A DNA stretch of 35,827 nt from an uncultured Aeromonadales bacterium (GTDB lineage: Bacteria; Pseudomonadota; Gammaproteobacteria; Enterobacterales; Succinivibrionaceae), in assembly GCA_902761645.1 (NCBI GenBank), contig CACWLF010000039.1, forward strand, positions 1,822 to 37,648, read 5' to 3'. Positions 8,294-17,206 of this stretch are shown here, one piece after another; position 1 is the stretch's first letter, and the number at the start of each line of letters is the position of its first letter. The notes beneath the pieces were generated by a model. That model was given only the letters and a program-made list of their open reading frames with translations, was not told the DNA's origin and ran no database searches. Both the position numbers and the translations under genes were made by a program.

Positions 8294-9427
8294 ATGAGAA
8301 TACTGATAGTAGTCCGAAAAATTACAATGGGAGGCTTGCAGAAGCAGGCTCTTTCTTTTGCGCAGACTGCACATAAGAACAATCATGAGGTTCATCTGAT
8401 GATTTTAAAATCGGAGAAACCTCATAATGAACTTGAAATACCGTCATATATCACTGTTCACCGCCCTAAAATTTCAAGTCAGCTGTTTTCCTCATTCCGA
8501 GGAATACTGAGCTATATCACTACCTACTATTTCAAAAGACTGTTCGGGTGCGACGTTGAATTCAGCCTTGGATATGAATACAGCAGATGTTTCGAAAAAT
8601 ATGTTGAAGAAATTGAACGGCAGTACGGCGGGTTTGATCTTATTTTTTTTCGCGGACAGGGATGTTTTGAATACCTGCATCAGTTCAACCGGCCTAATTG
8701 CTACTGTTTTGTTGACGGGAAACCTTACTTCTACAAAAATATATTTTCAAAAAACGCCAATAAAATAATCTACGGTGCACCTAAAAAATTTATCTGCGTA
8801 TCGGAACAGCTGAAAAAGTTTATTCTGGAAATCGAGAAAAGCGCACAGGTAATATGTTCTCATAATTTTCTGGATTTTGCCGAAATCAGAACTCTTGCAG
8901 AAAAGCCTGTCACCGGACTTCCGGAAAAATATATCGTTAATGTCGGCAGACTTGTGAGCGTAAAATCCCAGGAACTGCTGATCAAAACGATGCCTCTGCT
9001 GCCGGAAGAACTGTCACTGGTACTGGTTGGTGACGGCAAAAACAGACAGAATCTGCAGAATCTTGCAAGAAGCTGCAAATGCGAAAAACGCGTGATTTTT
9101 GCGGGTTCGCAGAATAATCCGTATCCTTACATCAAACATGCAAAAGCACTTGTTCATACCAGCCAGAAAGAAGGTTTCGGCATGATTTTCCTCGAATCAC
9201 TGATTCTCGACACTCCCGTTGTTGCGACGGAATCGATAGGAGGCATGCGGGATATTCTCAAGGGTGATATATTGGAAAACCAGATAGTGCCGAGAGATCC
9301 TGAAGCCCTGGCACACAAAATCACAGATACAATCAATAACCCGTACCGCAGTACATTGGATATGTATCAGGAATATGATTCCAATGTAAGTTTTAATGAT
9401 TTACTAGAAAGATTGAAAAATTTTTGA
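8294..9427 (+). CDS. Family 4 (GT-B) glycosyltransferase
   Basis: The 377-residue cytosolic protein transfers a sugar from an activated donor to a glycan or lipid acceptor. The N-terminal Rossmann half begins ILIVVRKITMGGLQKQA, with the usual Gly-rich acceptor-side loop. The C-terminal Glycos_transf_1 half has VNVGRLVSVKSQELLI, LVLVGDGKNRQNLQ and EGFGMIFLESLILDTPVVA, which holds the E-x7-E nucleotide-sugar motif, and then GGMRDIL. The ATG at 8294 is preferred over upstream in-frame TTG/ATG codons because it opens directly on the first beta strand and lies after the hairpin; the Shine-Dalgarno is weak. Its stop lies 2 nt before the deacetylase ATG, so the two probably act on the same surface glycan. 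The acceptor is unknown. Confidence 0.9.
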   Translation: MRILIVVRKITMGGLQKQALSFAQTAHKNNHEVHLMILKSEKPHNELEIPSYITVHRPKISSQLFSSFRGILSYITTYYFKRLFGCDVEFSLGYEYSRCFEKYVEEIERQYGGFDLIFFRGQGCFEYLHQFNRPNCYCFVDGKPYFYKNIFSKNANKIIYGAPKKFICVSEQLKKFILEIEKSAQVICSHNFLDFAEIRTLAEKPVTGLPEKYIVNVGRLVSVKSQELLIKTMPLLPEELSLVLVGDGKNRQNLQNLARSCKCEKRVIFAGSQNNPYPYIKHAKALVHTSQKEGFGMIFLESLILDTPVVATESIGGMRDILKGDILENQIVPRDPEALAHKITDTINNPYRSTLDMYQEYDSNVSFNDLLERLKNF

Positions 9428-9429
9428 TT

Positions 9430-10677
9430 ATGACCGAAGACAACCCTTTTAAATTAAATCCTGATCAAACGGAAGAAATCAATATTGATAACAATTTATT
9501 CAGATTCAAATCTCATGCTGACTGCTCTGCTTTATTAAAATTAAGCATAAGCAGCAAAAACATCCGTTCATGGTTCAGGGAACCTTTTCTTACTGTTAAA
9601 GCTCCTGATAATAATCAGCGTACTCAATACCTGCCGCCAAGATACAAAGGTTCCGTATATGTTGATTTATCGTGGATTGCAAACAGCGAACCGGAAACAT
9701 TTTCAATCGAAATCAAAGGTGCAGTCTTCGAAAACAAGGCTCAGCTCATGTACTTCAGCCAGAACGATCCTGTTGAACTGGGAAATACTCTGATTATTGC
9801 TCCTCACCCTGATGACGGTGAATTATGCTGTACTTCATTTTACGGACCAAATTCCTACCTGGTTACTCTGTCCGCTGGAGAAAAAGTCAAAGAACTGAAA
9901 AAACAGTATTTCACCATGATGGATCAGGATATAGAACAGGCAAGCTTGCGCAAAGGTCATCTGCGCGCTTTCAATTCCGTTACAACCGGCATGCTTGGCG
10001 ATATACCTGCCGAACATATGATTAATCTTGGATATTTTGATGCGACTTTTTCCGATATGCGCAAATTTCAGGACAAGGTAATTAAATCAAATCATAATCA
10101 TCAGGTAAACGAATTCAGAAAATTCAATCCGAAAAATTCACCTTTTACACTGATTAAGGAGCCTGTCAACCAGTATAAAAATCTGCTCGCAGATTTAACA
10201 ACGGTAATTCAAACTGTTAATCCTGCGAGAATTATAGTGACAAATCCGAATGCAGATACACATCAGGATCATGCCGCAGCCGGTGAAATCATTCTTGAAC
10301 TGCTGGATCAAATACCTAACAACGTAAGAAAAGTATATCTGTATTCCATTCATATCAAACGCGAAAAACCGATTTATTTCGGTCCGGCTCTCAATCATAT
10401 CGGTATGCCGTTCGTACCGTCCGTTAAAACGGATAAAAACAATACTTTCAGCTATCGTTCATTTGAATTATCCGAAGAGCAGCAGAAACGAAAGACCATC
10501 ATGCTTAATTTAATGTACGATACGTACAAGGAAAAAGATCATCGCTTTCAGAAGTGCGCAACTCACGAATATATAAACAGTGCCAGACTCGGAAAAGCTT
10601 ATTACATACAGAGATTCATAAAACAGAATGAAATATTTCTTGTGATAAACCGCTCTAAAAAAGTAAACGATCCATAA
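9430..10677 (+). CDS. PIG-L family deacetylase with extra N-terminal domain
   Basis: Zinc-dependent N-deacetylase of the LmbE/PIG-L fold, likely removing acetyl from a GlcNAc-type sugar. In the 415-residue protein the zinc motif PHPDDGE lies near residues 125-131 and the second zinc motif THQDH sits in NPNADTHQDHAAAGE. The first 115 residues form a separate, probably beta-rich domain without a motif I recognise, and no signal peptide is seen, so the enzyme is probably cytosolic. The ATG at 9430 is chosen over TTG 9424. It begins 2 nt after the glycosyltransferase stop, which implies coupling and a shared pathway for surface polysaccharide or lipopolysaccharide. Confidence 0.88.
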   Translation: MTEDNPFKLNPDQTEEINIDNNLFRFKSHADCSALLKLSISSKNIRSWFREPFLTVKAPDNNQRTQYLPPRYKGSVYVDLSWIANSEPETFSIEIKGAVFENKAQLMYFSQNDPVELGNTLIIAPHPDDGELCCTSFYGPNSYLVTLSAGEKVKELKKQYFTMMDQDIEQASLRKGHLRAFNSVTTGMLGDIPAEHMINLGYFDATFSDMRKFQDKVIKSNHNHQVNEFRKFNPKNSPFTLIKEPVNQYKNLLADLTTVIQTVNPARIIVTNPNADTHQDHAAAGEIILELLDQIPNNVRKVYLYSIHIKREKPIYFGPALNHIGMPFVPSVKTDKNNTFSYRSFELSEEQQKRKTIMLNLMYDTYKEKDHRFQKCATHEYINSARLGKAYYIQRFIKQNEIFLVINRSKKVNDP

Positions 10678-10882
10678 TAACCTTTAAGGTAATTATGGCT
10701 TTTGCTTAGTCTAAGTGATTTCACTGAAAAGTGAATGAACTACGTTATGAGAGAATTGTGCAGAAGTTGTCACTGCGACTGCCAATCGGCATTATATACT
10801 AGGCAGTACAATCGGTTTAGCCACATGCTTACAGATCTTGGTCATGCATTTTATTCATTTGGAAAATGTACATGCCGAACAC
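10678..10882. other. Non-coding stretch with several small inverted repeats
   Basis: No convincing gene is seen between the deacetylase stop and the nqr terminator. It holds a palindrome CTTAGTCTAAG (10705-10715), a perfect 6-bp stem with a GAAA tetraloop (10720-10735), and arms ACTGCC (10778-10783) and GGCAGT (10802-10807) around an 18-nt loop. No T-run follows on the plus strand. It may be the 3' end of the deacetylase mRNA or hold a small RNA; the function is unknown. Confidence 0.4.
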
Positions 10883-10913
10883 AAAAAAACCCGGATTGTT
10901 ATATTATCCGGGT
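10883..10913 (-). terminator. Intrinsic terminator of the nqr operon
   Basis: On the minus strand ACCCGGAT (10906-10913) and its complement (10889-10896) form an 8-bp GC-rich stem with a 9-nt loop, followed by a T-run (complement of seven A at 10883-10889). It lies 35 nt after the nqrF stop. Confidence 0.9.
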
Positions 10914-10948
10914 CATTCATATATATGCTTTTCTAATATCAGATCTTA

Positions 10949-12193
10949 TTACGCACCGAAGTTATCCAACAGGATGTTTTCATCTTCAACGCCTAAATCA
11001 TGAAGCATATTGATTGTGGATTTAGTCATCATTGGAGGTCCGCACATGTAGAATTCACAGTCTTCCGGAGCCTTATGATTCTTCAGATAGTTCTCATAAA
11101 GAACATTGTGAATAAATCCTGTGTAACCTGTCCAGTTATCTTCAGGCAATGCATCAGATAAAGCCAGATGCCATTCAAAGTTCGGATGTTCCTTGGCCAG
11201 CTGATCGAATTCATCAGCATAGAACACTTCTTTCAATGAGCGTGCACCATACCAGAAAGAAATCTTTCTCTTGGTGTTCAATCTCTTTAACTGATCGAAG
11301 ATGTGTGAACGCATTGGAGCCATACCGGCACCGCCGCCGACAAATACCATTTCAGCGTCAGTATCCTTGGCAAAGAATTCACCGAACGGACCGGAAATAG
11401 TAACCTTGTCACCAGGCTTCAGACTCCAGATATATGATGACATCTGACCATTAGGGATCTTCTTGGAGATCTTTCTGGTTTCCTTGTCAAACGGAGCTGT
11501 TGCAATACGCACATTCAGCATAATCAGACCCTTTTCCTCAGGATAGTTGGCCATTGAGTATGCTCTTAAAATGTGTGTATCAACCTTTGACTCAAGATCA
11601 AACATACCGAATTTTTCCCAGTCATCCTTATATTTTTCAGGGATATCATAATCCTTGTAATATACATGATGCGGGTCGGCTTCAATCTGAATATAACCGC
11701 CGGCTCTGAACGGAACTGATTCACCATCAGGCACCTTCAGGCGAAGTTCCTTGATGAAGGTTGCAACATTATTATTGGAAATAACTTCGCACTGCCACTT
11801 TTTAACACCAAATACAGAAGCAGGAACTTCAATTTCCATGTCACTGCGAACAGTAACCTGACACGCAAGATGCATGCCTTCCTTTACTTCTTTCTTGGTC
11901 AAGTGGTTAAGTTCTGTAGGCAGTGCAGCACTTCCTCCTTTCTTAACCTTACAACGACACTGACCACAGGTACCGCCGCCACCGCAAGCTGATGGAACGA
12001 ATATACCCTGTGATGCAAGAGTTCCTAACAATTTCTCACCAGATGGAACATCAAGCGTTTTACTTGGATCATCGTTAATTGCAATTTTTACGTTTTTGGT
12101 TTTTACAAGTAAAAACTTAGCAACTGAAATTACAGCAACAAGAGCCAGAATAATTGCTATAAATGCACCAACACCGAGTAATACAGTATTCAT
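10949..12193 (-). CDS. nqrF: Na+-NQR subunit F (NADH-oxidising, FAD and [2Fe-2S])
   Basis: NADH entry subunit of the sodium-translocating NADH:quinone oxidoreductase. The 414-residue protein has an N-terminal membrane anchor (about 4-30). A ferredoxin domain follows, with cluster ligands C70, C76, C79 and C111 in [12 protein letters not shown] and LACQV. A ferredoxin-NADP reductase-like half binds FAD (RAYSMANYP) and NADH ([12 protein letters not shown], then CGPPMMTKS). All expected cofactor residues are present. It is the last of six genes, 14 nt after nqrE and followed by a terminator. Confidence 0.98.
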   Translation of the reverse strand: MNTVLLGVGAFIAIILALVAVISVAKFLLVKTKNVKIAINDDPSKTLDVPSGEKLLGTLASQGIFVPSACGGGGTCGQCRCKVKKGGSAALPTELNHLTKKEVKEGMHLACQVTVRSDMEIEVPASVFGVKKWQCEVISNNNVATFIKELRLKVPDGESVPFRAGGYIQIEADPHHVYYKDYDIPEKYKDDWEKFGMFDLESKVDTHILRAYSMANYPEEKGLIMLNVRIATAPFDKETRKISKKIPNGQMSSYIWSLKPGDKVTISGPFGEFFAKDTDAEMVFVGGGAGMAPMRSHIFDQLKRLNTKRKISFWYGARSLKEVFYADEFDQLAKEHPNFEWHLALSDALPEDNWTGYTGFIHNVLYENYLKNHKAPEDCEFYMCGPPMMTKSTINMLHDLGVEDENILLDNFGA

Positions 12194-12207
12194 TTATTAT
12201 TACTCTC

Positions 12208-12804
12208 CTATAATGAAATACCTGAGAAGGACATGAAAGCAATAGCCATCAAACCTGCAGTTATAAATGTAATTCCCAAGCCTCTTAATCCTGCAGGTAC
12301 TTCTGAATACTTTAATTTTTCACGAACTGCAGCAATCAAGATTAAGGCTATAGCCCAGCCTGAACCTGATCCGATACCGTAAACAATTGATTCGGTAAAA
12401 TCGTATTCTCTCTGTACCATGAATGATACACCGGCAAAAATAGCACAGTTTACAGTAATCAACGGCAGGAATATACCGAGAGCCTGATATAAAACAGGGA
12501 AATAACGATCGAGAACCATTTCAAGAATCTGCACACATGCGGCGATAACACCGATGTAGGTGATAAAACCGAGGAAGGAAATATCAATTCCGTCAATCAA
12601 AGCGTTAGGCTTTAACACATGAGTGTAAATCAAATTGTTTACAGGAACAACTAAGGTCTGTACTGCAATAACAGTAATACCTAAACCGATAGCTGTCTTT
12701 ACATTCTTTGACAAAGCAATGAATGTACACATACCGATAAAGAAGCAAAGTGCCAGATTTTCGATAAAGATAGATCTAACTAATAAACTAATGTAGTGTT
12801 CCAT
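12208..12804 (-). CDS. nqrE: Na+-NQR subunit E
   Basis: Integral membrane subunit (198 residues, about six transmembrane helices). It forms, with NqrD, an inverted-topology pair that holds an intramembrane [2Fe-2S] cluster carrying electrons across the membrane. The conserved cysteines are seen in [12 protein letters not shown] near the N terminus and in [11 protein letters not shown] around residue 120. It begins 2 nt after nqrD in the same operon. The related Rnf subunit RnfA is similar, but the complete nqrA-F gene set fixes the assignment. Confidence 0.97.
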   Translation of the reverse strand: MEHYISLLVRSIFIENLALCFFIGMCTFIALSKNVKTAIGLGITVIAVQTLVVPVNNLIYTHVLKPNALIDGIDISFLGFITYIGVIAACVQILEMVLDRYFPVLYQALGIFLPLITVNCAIFAGVSFMVQREYDFTESIVYGIGSGSGWAIALILIAAVREKLKYSEVPAGLRGLGITFITAGLMAIAFMSFSGISL

Positions 12805-12806
12805 GT

Positions 12807-13466
12807 TTACTCCTTAACAATCTCAAACTGAGCAGGTTCAACCTGTTTAGCATAACGTTTTGAACTTCTTACAGCCCAGATGAATAAACCAATCAGGAAG
12901 AAACCGCTTGGAGGTAAAACCAGTAAACCGTTTGGAACATACCAGCCGCCGTCTTTAGCAAGAGGGAATATGGTTAAACCGAACCATGTACCGGAACCGA
13001 AGATTTCACGAACAGTACCTACAGTCAGAAGGATAATTGAATAACCCAGACCGTTGGCAAGACCGTCTACCAGAGAAGGTAACGGAGGGTACTTCATGGC
13101 AAACGCCTCGGCACGACCCATAACGATACAGTTGGTAATAATCAGACCTACATATACGGATAATTCCTTATCAAGTCTGTAGGCAAACGCTTTCAGGAAC
13201 TGATCCACTACAATAACAAGTGAAGCGATCACAGTTAACTCAACAATGAATCTTACACTGCCCGGGATAATATTGCGAATTGAAGATACCGCCAGGTTGG
13301 CACAGGAAATAACGATAGTTACCGCCAGTGACATAACAAATGCAGTCTTCATATTGCTTGTTACAGCCAACGCCGAACAAATACCCAGAACCTGTAAAAT
13401 AACTGGATTCAATGACATTAACGGTGCTTGAAACACTTCCTTCAAATTTATTTTTTCTTCTGCCAT
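12807..13466 (-). CDS. nqrD: Na+-NQR subunit D
   Basis: Integral membrane subunit (219 residues) paired with NqrE. The cluster-ligand cysteines appear in [12 protein letters not shown] (about 29) and [18 protein letters not shown] (about 112). About six hydrophobic helices are evident, and the start [21 protein letters not shown] matches family N termini. It begins 2 nt after nqrC, so translation is probably coupled. Confidence 0.97.
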   Translation of the reverse strand: MAEEKINLKEVFQAPLMSLNPVILQVLGICSALAVTSNMKTAFVMSLAVTIVISCANLAVSSIRNIIPGSVRFIVELTVIASLVIVVDQFLKAFAYRLDKELSVYVGLIITNCIVMGRAEAFAMKYPPLPSLVDGLANGLGYSIILLTVGTVREIFGSGTWFGLTIFPLAKDGGWYVPNGLLVLPPSGFFLIGLFIWAVRSSKRYAKQVEPAQFEIVKE

Positions 13467-13468
13467 TT

Positions 13469-14245
13469 TTATTCTCCAATTAACTTAGTCAGGAATGGTT
13501 TGTAACCGTTTTCACTCAACCAGTAATCAAGGCTGTTGGTTACACCGACACCGGTAAGGGTTGCACCTGAAATACCGTCGACTTCAATCTTGCTGCCTGC
13601 AGGAGCCGGTCCCTTAACAACCTTAACAATTTTATCATTAAGATAAACCTGTTTTCCCTTCCACTTTGCAGTCCATACAGGGTTGGAAATTTCACCGCCA
13701 AGACCCGGGGTCTCACCGTGTTCATAGAAGTTGATTCCAACGATTTCATTGCCGTCGGCCTTTACAGCCAGCAGACCGTACAGGGTTGACCAAAGACCCT
13801 GACCGTAGAACGGAAGAATATAGGAAACGATATTCTTCTGATCATCCCTGGCAATGTACACAGGAACAATCTTTGAACGTGCAGGAATACCGAGTTTATA
13901 TTTGGTTTTATCAATTGCAACCTTGTATTCCTTCTTCTTTGCAGCGCCTACATAATCAAAATCGTTTGGATCCTTTATGTTTGCATCTGTAACAAAGATT
14001 CCGGTTGAAAGGTTCAGAAGTTTGGTTTCGATATGAGCCTTGAAAATTTCTCCGGCATCATCCTTGTCCGGATCATACTTGAGGCCGGAAACCAAAACGA
14101 TATTACTTTGCTTGTCCAAAGCCTTTGCCTTTTCCTGAATGCCTCTCAAAGAAACGGTAACACCGGCAACAAAGATAGAACAAATCAAGCAAAGCACGAA
14201 TACTATCAAGAATGTCTTAACTGTAGATTCTTTTTTATTAGCCAC
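13469..14245 (-). CDS. nqrC: Na+-NQR subunit C (covalent FMN)
   Basis: Subunit with one N-terminal membrane helix (about 11-33) and a periplasmic FMN-binding domain. FMN is attached by a phosphoester to the Thr of the SGAT motif, here GISGATLTG with T229. [10 protein letters not shown] and [10 protein letters not shown] are also typical. The FMN would be added by ApbE, which is not encoded nearby. It begins 3 nt after nqrB. Confidence 0.97.
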   Translation of the reverse strand: MANKKESTVKTFLIVFVLCLICSIFVAGVTVSLRGIQEKAKALDKQSNIVLVSGLKYDPDKDDAGEIFKAHIETKLLNLSTGIFVTDANIKDPNDFDYVGAAKKKEYKVAIDKTKYKLGIPARSKIVPVYIARDDQKNIVSYILPFYGQGLWSTLYGLLAVKADGNEIVGINFYEHGETPGLGGEISNPVWTAKWKGKQVYLNDKIVKVVKGPAPAGSKIEVDGISGATLTGVGVTNSLDYWLSENGYKPFLTKLIGE

Positions 14246-14248
14246 GAG

Positions 14249-15526
14249 TTATTCCCCCTTAACACTTGCAACTTTTGCTGCACGAGCCAAACGTTTCTTA
14301 ATATTGCGTGACTTAACCATATAATCAATTAAAGGAGCACACATATTACCGAATAAAATTGCCAGCATCATACCTTCCGGGAATGCAGGGTTTACAACTC
14401 TGATCAGTACCACCATCGCGCCGATCAGGAAGCCGTAAATGAACTTGCCCTGATTGGTATACGGAGAGGTAACAGGATCTGTTGCCATAAACACCATACC
14501 GAAAGCAAAACCGCCAAGTACAAAGTGCCAGTAGAACGGCATGAACAGCATTGGATTTGAACCTTCTGTAGCAATCATATTGAATAATGTTGAAACAATG
14601 GTCATACCCAGGAAAATTGAAATCACAATTCTCCATGAAGCAATCTTGGTGAAAAGTAAAATTGCAAGACCGATTAAAATCATGAATGTTGAAACTTCAC
14701 CGATTGCACCAGGCATAAAGCCGAAGAATGCGTGAACCCAGTCAAGATTACCATCTGTTATGGTCTTGGCAAAGGTACTTGCATTTATTTCACCTGCAGC
14801 CCACTGAGCCAGCGGAGTAGCACCTGTAGCACCGTCAAAACCGCTGGTGGTTGCAATCCATACCTTGTTTCCTGAACATTCTGCAGGGTATGCAAAGAAC
14901 AGGAATGCACGACCTACCAATGCAGGGTTCATAAAGTTCATACCTGTACCGCCGAAGATTTCCTTTCCGAGTACAACACCGAAACTGATACCTAAAGCAG
15001 CTTCCCATAAAGGAATTGAAGGAGGCACAATCAATGCGAACAGAATGGAGGTAACAAAGAAACCCTCATTGATCGGATGACCTTTGACAATACAGAAAAG
15101 CACTTCCCAAAATCCGCCCACTGCAAACACAACAGCGTATAAAGGAATAAAATATGCCATTCCGACTGCAAGTTCATTGATAATGTCAGGCTGCAGACTG
15201 AAGCCCATCATCTGAAGAATTGCAAATCTCCAGTCTTCGCTGAATAATGCGAAAGTGGTGATTAAATGATTTTTGTCCATAAAACCCAGGGTGTTATGGC
15301 CAAGATTATACATACCCCAAAGTGCAGCCGGGATAACCGCCAGCCAAACGATGATCATGAGACGTTTCAAATCAACGTGATCACGAACATGAACCTTTGA
15401 ATTTGTAACTTCACCAGAGGTATAGAAAAATGAAGTTGTACCCTCATATAAAGGAGCAAGCTTCTCTAATTTTCCACCTTTTTCAAATAAAGGTGCCATT
15501 TTATCAAATATAGTTTTTAAGAACAC
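14249..15526 (-). CDS. nqrB: Na+-NQR subunit B (covalent FMN, quinone site)
   Basis: Large membrane subunit (425 residues, about ten helices) carrying covalent FMN, riboflavin and the main sodium pathway. The FMN-accepting Thr is in DGATGATPLAQWA (T237). NPALVGRAFLFFAYP and FAFGMVFMATDPVTSP are recognisable family segments. The start is a GTG, supported by a GGAGGG about 8 nt upstream inside the end of nqrA and by alignment of MFLKTIF with family N termini. An ATG ten codons in (15499) is less likely. Confidence 0.97.
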   Translation of the reverse strand: MFLKTIFDKMAPLFEKGGKLEKLAPLYEGTTSFFYTSGEVTNSKVHVRDHVDLKRLMIIVWLAVIPAALWGMYNLGHNTLGFMDKNHLITTFALFSEDWRFAILQMMGFSLQPDIINELAVGMAYFIPLYAVVFAVGGFWEVLFCIVKGHPINEGFFVTSILFALIVPPSIPLWEAALGISFGVVLGKEIFGGTGMNFMNPALVGRAFLFFAYPAECSGNKVWIATTSGFDGATGATPLAQWAAGEINASTFAKTITDGNLDWVHAFFGFMPGAIGEVSTFMILIGLAILLFTKIASWRIVISIFLGMTIVSTLFNMIATEGSNPMLFMPFYWHFVLGGFAFGMVFMATDPVTSPYTNQGKFIYGFLIGAMVVLIRVVNPAFPEGMMLAILFGNMCAPLIDYMVKSRNIKKRLARAAKVASVKGE

Positions 15527-15529
15527 CTG

Positions 15530-16867
15530 TTAACCCTCCAGCTCAATTTTGTCCAAACATCTGCGAAGCAACGGGCCGAAATCACCTTTGCAAGGATCTA
15601 CATAGGTACATAAAGCCAAATCTTCTTCATCAAGTTCCAGACAGCCTAGATTCTGAGCTTCATCTGTATCCAAAATTGCAAGTGAGCGCAACAGGAGACT
15701 TGGAATAATATCCATAGGCATAATGCGGGTAAAACTGTAGAAAGGAATTATTGCACGCTTTCCACCGTTTACACCTGTATCAAACTTGAATTTCTTTGCC
15801 AGGAAAGGTCCTACAAATGTTCTGCTTATAGAGAACTTCTTGAAACCAGGCATTACCCATCCCATGAACTCCTGCTGTCTGCCTTCAAGCAGTGCGGTTA
15901 CCTGATTGGTGAAACAGCCTAAATAGTCGAATGCACCTTCAGCCTTTCTGCCGTATAAAACAGAACCTGAAATAATTCTCTGTTCCCCTTCCTTCAGATT
16001 TGCGGCAACAAGTTCACTTACGCAGGCGCCCTTACAGGTAGGAACGATCTTAGGCTCTATGATTCCCGGACCTGCAATACTTACAAAACGGGTATTGAAT
16101 ACTTTACCGGAGGTGAACAGATTTCCGATGGCAATAACATCCTGATAGTTGATGTACCATACCATATTGCTCAGGCTTGCACCTTCAAGGAAGTGAATAT
16201 GAGTGCCTGCAAGTCCTGCCGGATGCGGTCCTACAAAAGTTTCTTCCTTTACATTCGGTAAATTTGATAAAGGCAGTGAACCTTCACCCTTGCAAACGTA
16301 AACAACCTTGGTTAAGCGGGATAAAACAGCAACACCGTCCAGGAATGCCTTTTCATTTGCCTTGATAATCAAACCTGCATCAGGAGCCAAAGGATTTGTA
16401 TCCATAGCAGTTACAAATATGGCATTCGGTTCAGAACCAATCTTTGGTGTCTTGGCAAAAGGTCTGGTTCTCAGGAAAGTCCATGCACCGGATTTAACCA
16501 GCTGATCCTGAACAGCCTCTTTGTCAAGCTTTTCAATATCCTTGCTTTGATAGGATTTAAACTCAACTGCTCCCTGGGAAGGATCAGTTTCGATTACCAA
16601 AGAAAGGAAAGCTCTTTTTTCACCGCGATTAATCTCGATTACCTTTCCTGCTTCAGGGGCAGTAAACAAGACACCAGGGTTCTTCTTGTCTTCAAAAAGG
16701 GGTTGACCCTTCTTTACTGTATCTCCTACTTCAACCAACATGGTAGGTTTCAATCCTGGGAAATCCACACCCAAAACAGCTACCTTGGCAGTGTTTATAG
16801 GTGCTTTAATCGAAGGATCCGGCTTACCGTCAATTGGGAGATCTAAGCCTCTCTTGATTTTTATCAT
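15530..16867 (-). CDS. nqrA: Na+-NQR subunit A
   Basis: Cytoplasmic, cofactor-poor subunit (445 residues) that caps the complex and contributes to the quinone site. The N terminus MIKIKRGLDLPIDGKP and the HPAGLAGTHIHFL segment are typical, and the C terminus keeps CLELDEEDLALCTYVDPCKGDFGPLLR. First gene of the operon nqrA-B-C-D-E-F, with gaps of 2-14 nt. Its 5' leader contains a terminator-like hairpin and a palindrome, described separately. Confidence 0.98.
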   Translation of the reverse strand: MIKIKRGLDLPIDGKPDPSIKAPINTAKVAVLGVDFPGLKPTMLVEVGDTVKKGQPLFEDKKNPGVLFTAPEAGKVIEINRGEKRAFLSLVIETDPSQGAVEFKSYQSKDIEKLDKEAVQDQLVKSGAWTFLRTRPFAKTPKIGSEPNAIFVTAMDTNPLAPDAGLIIKANEKAFLDGVAVLSRLTKVVYVCKGEGSLPLSNLPNVKEETFVGPHPAGLAGTHIHFLEGASLSNMVWYINYQDVIAIGNLFTSGKVFNTRFVSIAGPGIIEPKIVPTCKGACVSELVAANLKEGEQRIISGSVLYGRKAEGAFDYLGCFTNQVTALLEGRQQEFMGWVMPGFKKFSISRTFVGPFLAKKFKFDTGVNGGKRAIIPFYSFTRIMPMDIIPSLLLRSLAILDTDEAQNLGCLELDEEDLALCTYVDPCKGDFGPLLRRCLDKIELEG

Positions 16868-16902
16868 AAATGTTTTTCCAATAATAAATTGCTAGAAATC
16901 AC

Positions 16903-16940
16903 AAAAAAGCACCATTCAACTTTTGGAAGGTCGAATGATG
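16903..16940 (-). terminator. Terminator-like hairpin in the nqrA leader (possible attenuator)
   Basis: On the minus strand the arm at 16940-16930 pairs with the arm at 16920-16910 over 11 bp (two G-T wobbles) around a 9-nt loop. One C follows and then six T (16908-16903). It lies 36 nt before the nqrA ATG and after the likely transcription start, leaving little room for a promoter between hairpin and gene. Confidence 0.65.
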
Positions 16941-16949
16941 TTAAATCTA

Positions 16950-16962
16950 TTACAACTTGTAA
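16950..16962. promoter_or_regulatory. Palindrome at the putative nqr start site
   Basis: Perfect 13-bp palindrome, TTACAA-C-TTGTAA, just downstream of a TAGAAT -10 element on the minus strand, so it would overlap the transcription start. This is a typical repressor position. I cannot name the regulator. Confidence 0.4.
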
Positions 16963-16965
16963 CTC

Positions 16966-16971
16966 ATTCTA
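16966..16971 (-). promoter_or_regulatory. Possible -10 element of the nqr operon
   Basis: TAGAAT on the minus strand (5 of 6 consensus), inside a very AT-rich stretch. No good -35 is found at 16-18 nt. It would give a leader of about 90 nt containing the hairpin at 16903-16940. Confidence 0.4.
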
Positions 16972-17176
16972 TCAAATTTTTCAATTTTTAACTATCTATA
17001 AATTTTGACCGGATTTACAAAACAGACAATTGCGCCGTCAATATAGAATTAAAATGAATACGGATTTTACTCCGAACAACACTCAAACGTCCGGTTAATT
17101 ACCGGTAAATCAAGTTCATACTCAGATAATGAAACCGGAACATGCGAAATTGCGGAATAACAGACCTGAATTTACG

Positions 17177-17197
17177 AAAAAAAGCCAGTAATACGGC
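17177..17197 (-). terminator. Weak T-rich terminator after tsaD
   Basis: On the minus strand GCCG (17197-17194) and TGGC (17187-17184) form a 4-bp stem with one G-T pair, followed directly by seven T. It begins 10 nt after the tsaD stop. The short stem suggests leaky termination. Confidence 0.4.
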
Positions 17198-17206
17198 CGA
17201 ACAAGT

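Larger units (their letters stand above)
16868..17206. other. Intergenic region between tsaD and nqrA
   Basis: 339 bp with no credible gene. Reading along the minus strand it holds a weak T-rich terminator just after tsaD, a stretch of about 180 bp in which I see nothing, a -10-like element, a 13-bp palindrome, and a strong hairpin with a T-run before nqrA. Confidence 0.6.

Noticed and set aside
10735-11013. 92-codon plus-strand frame after the deacetylase
   Set aside because: It runs through the nqr terminator hairpin into antisense nqrF and has no family-like features.
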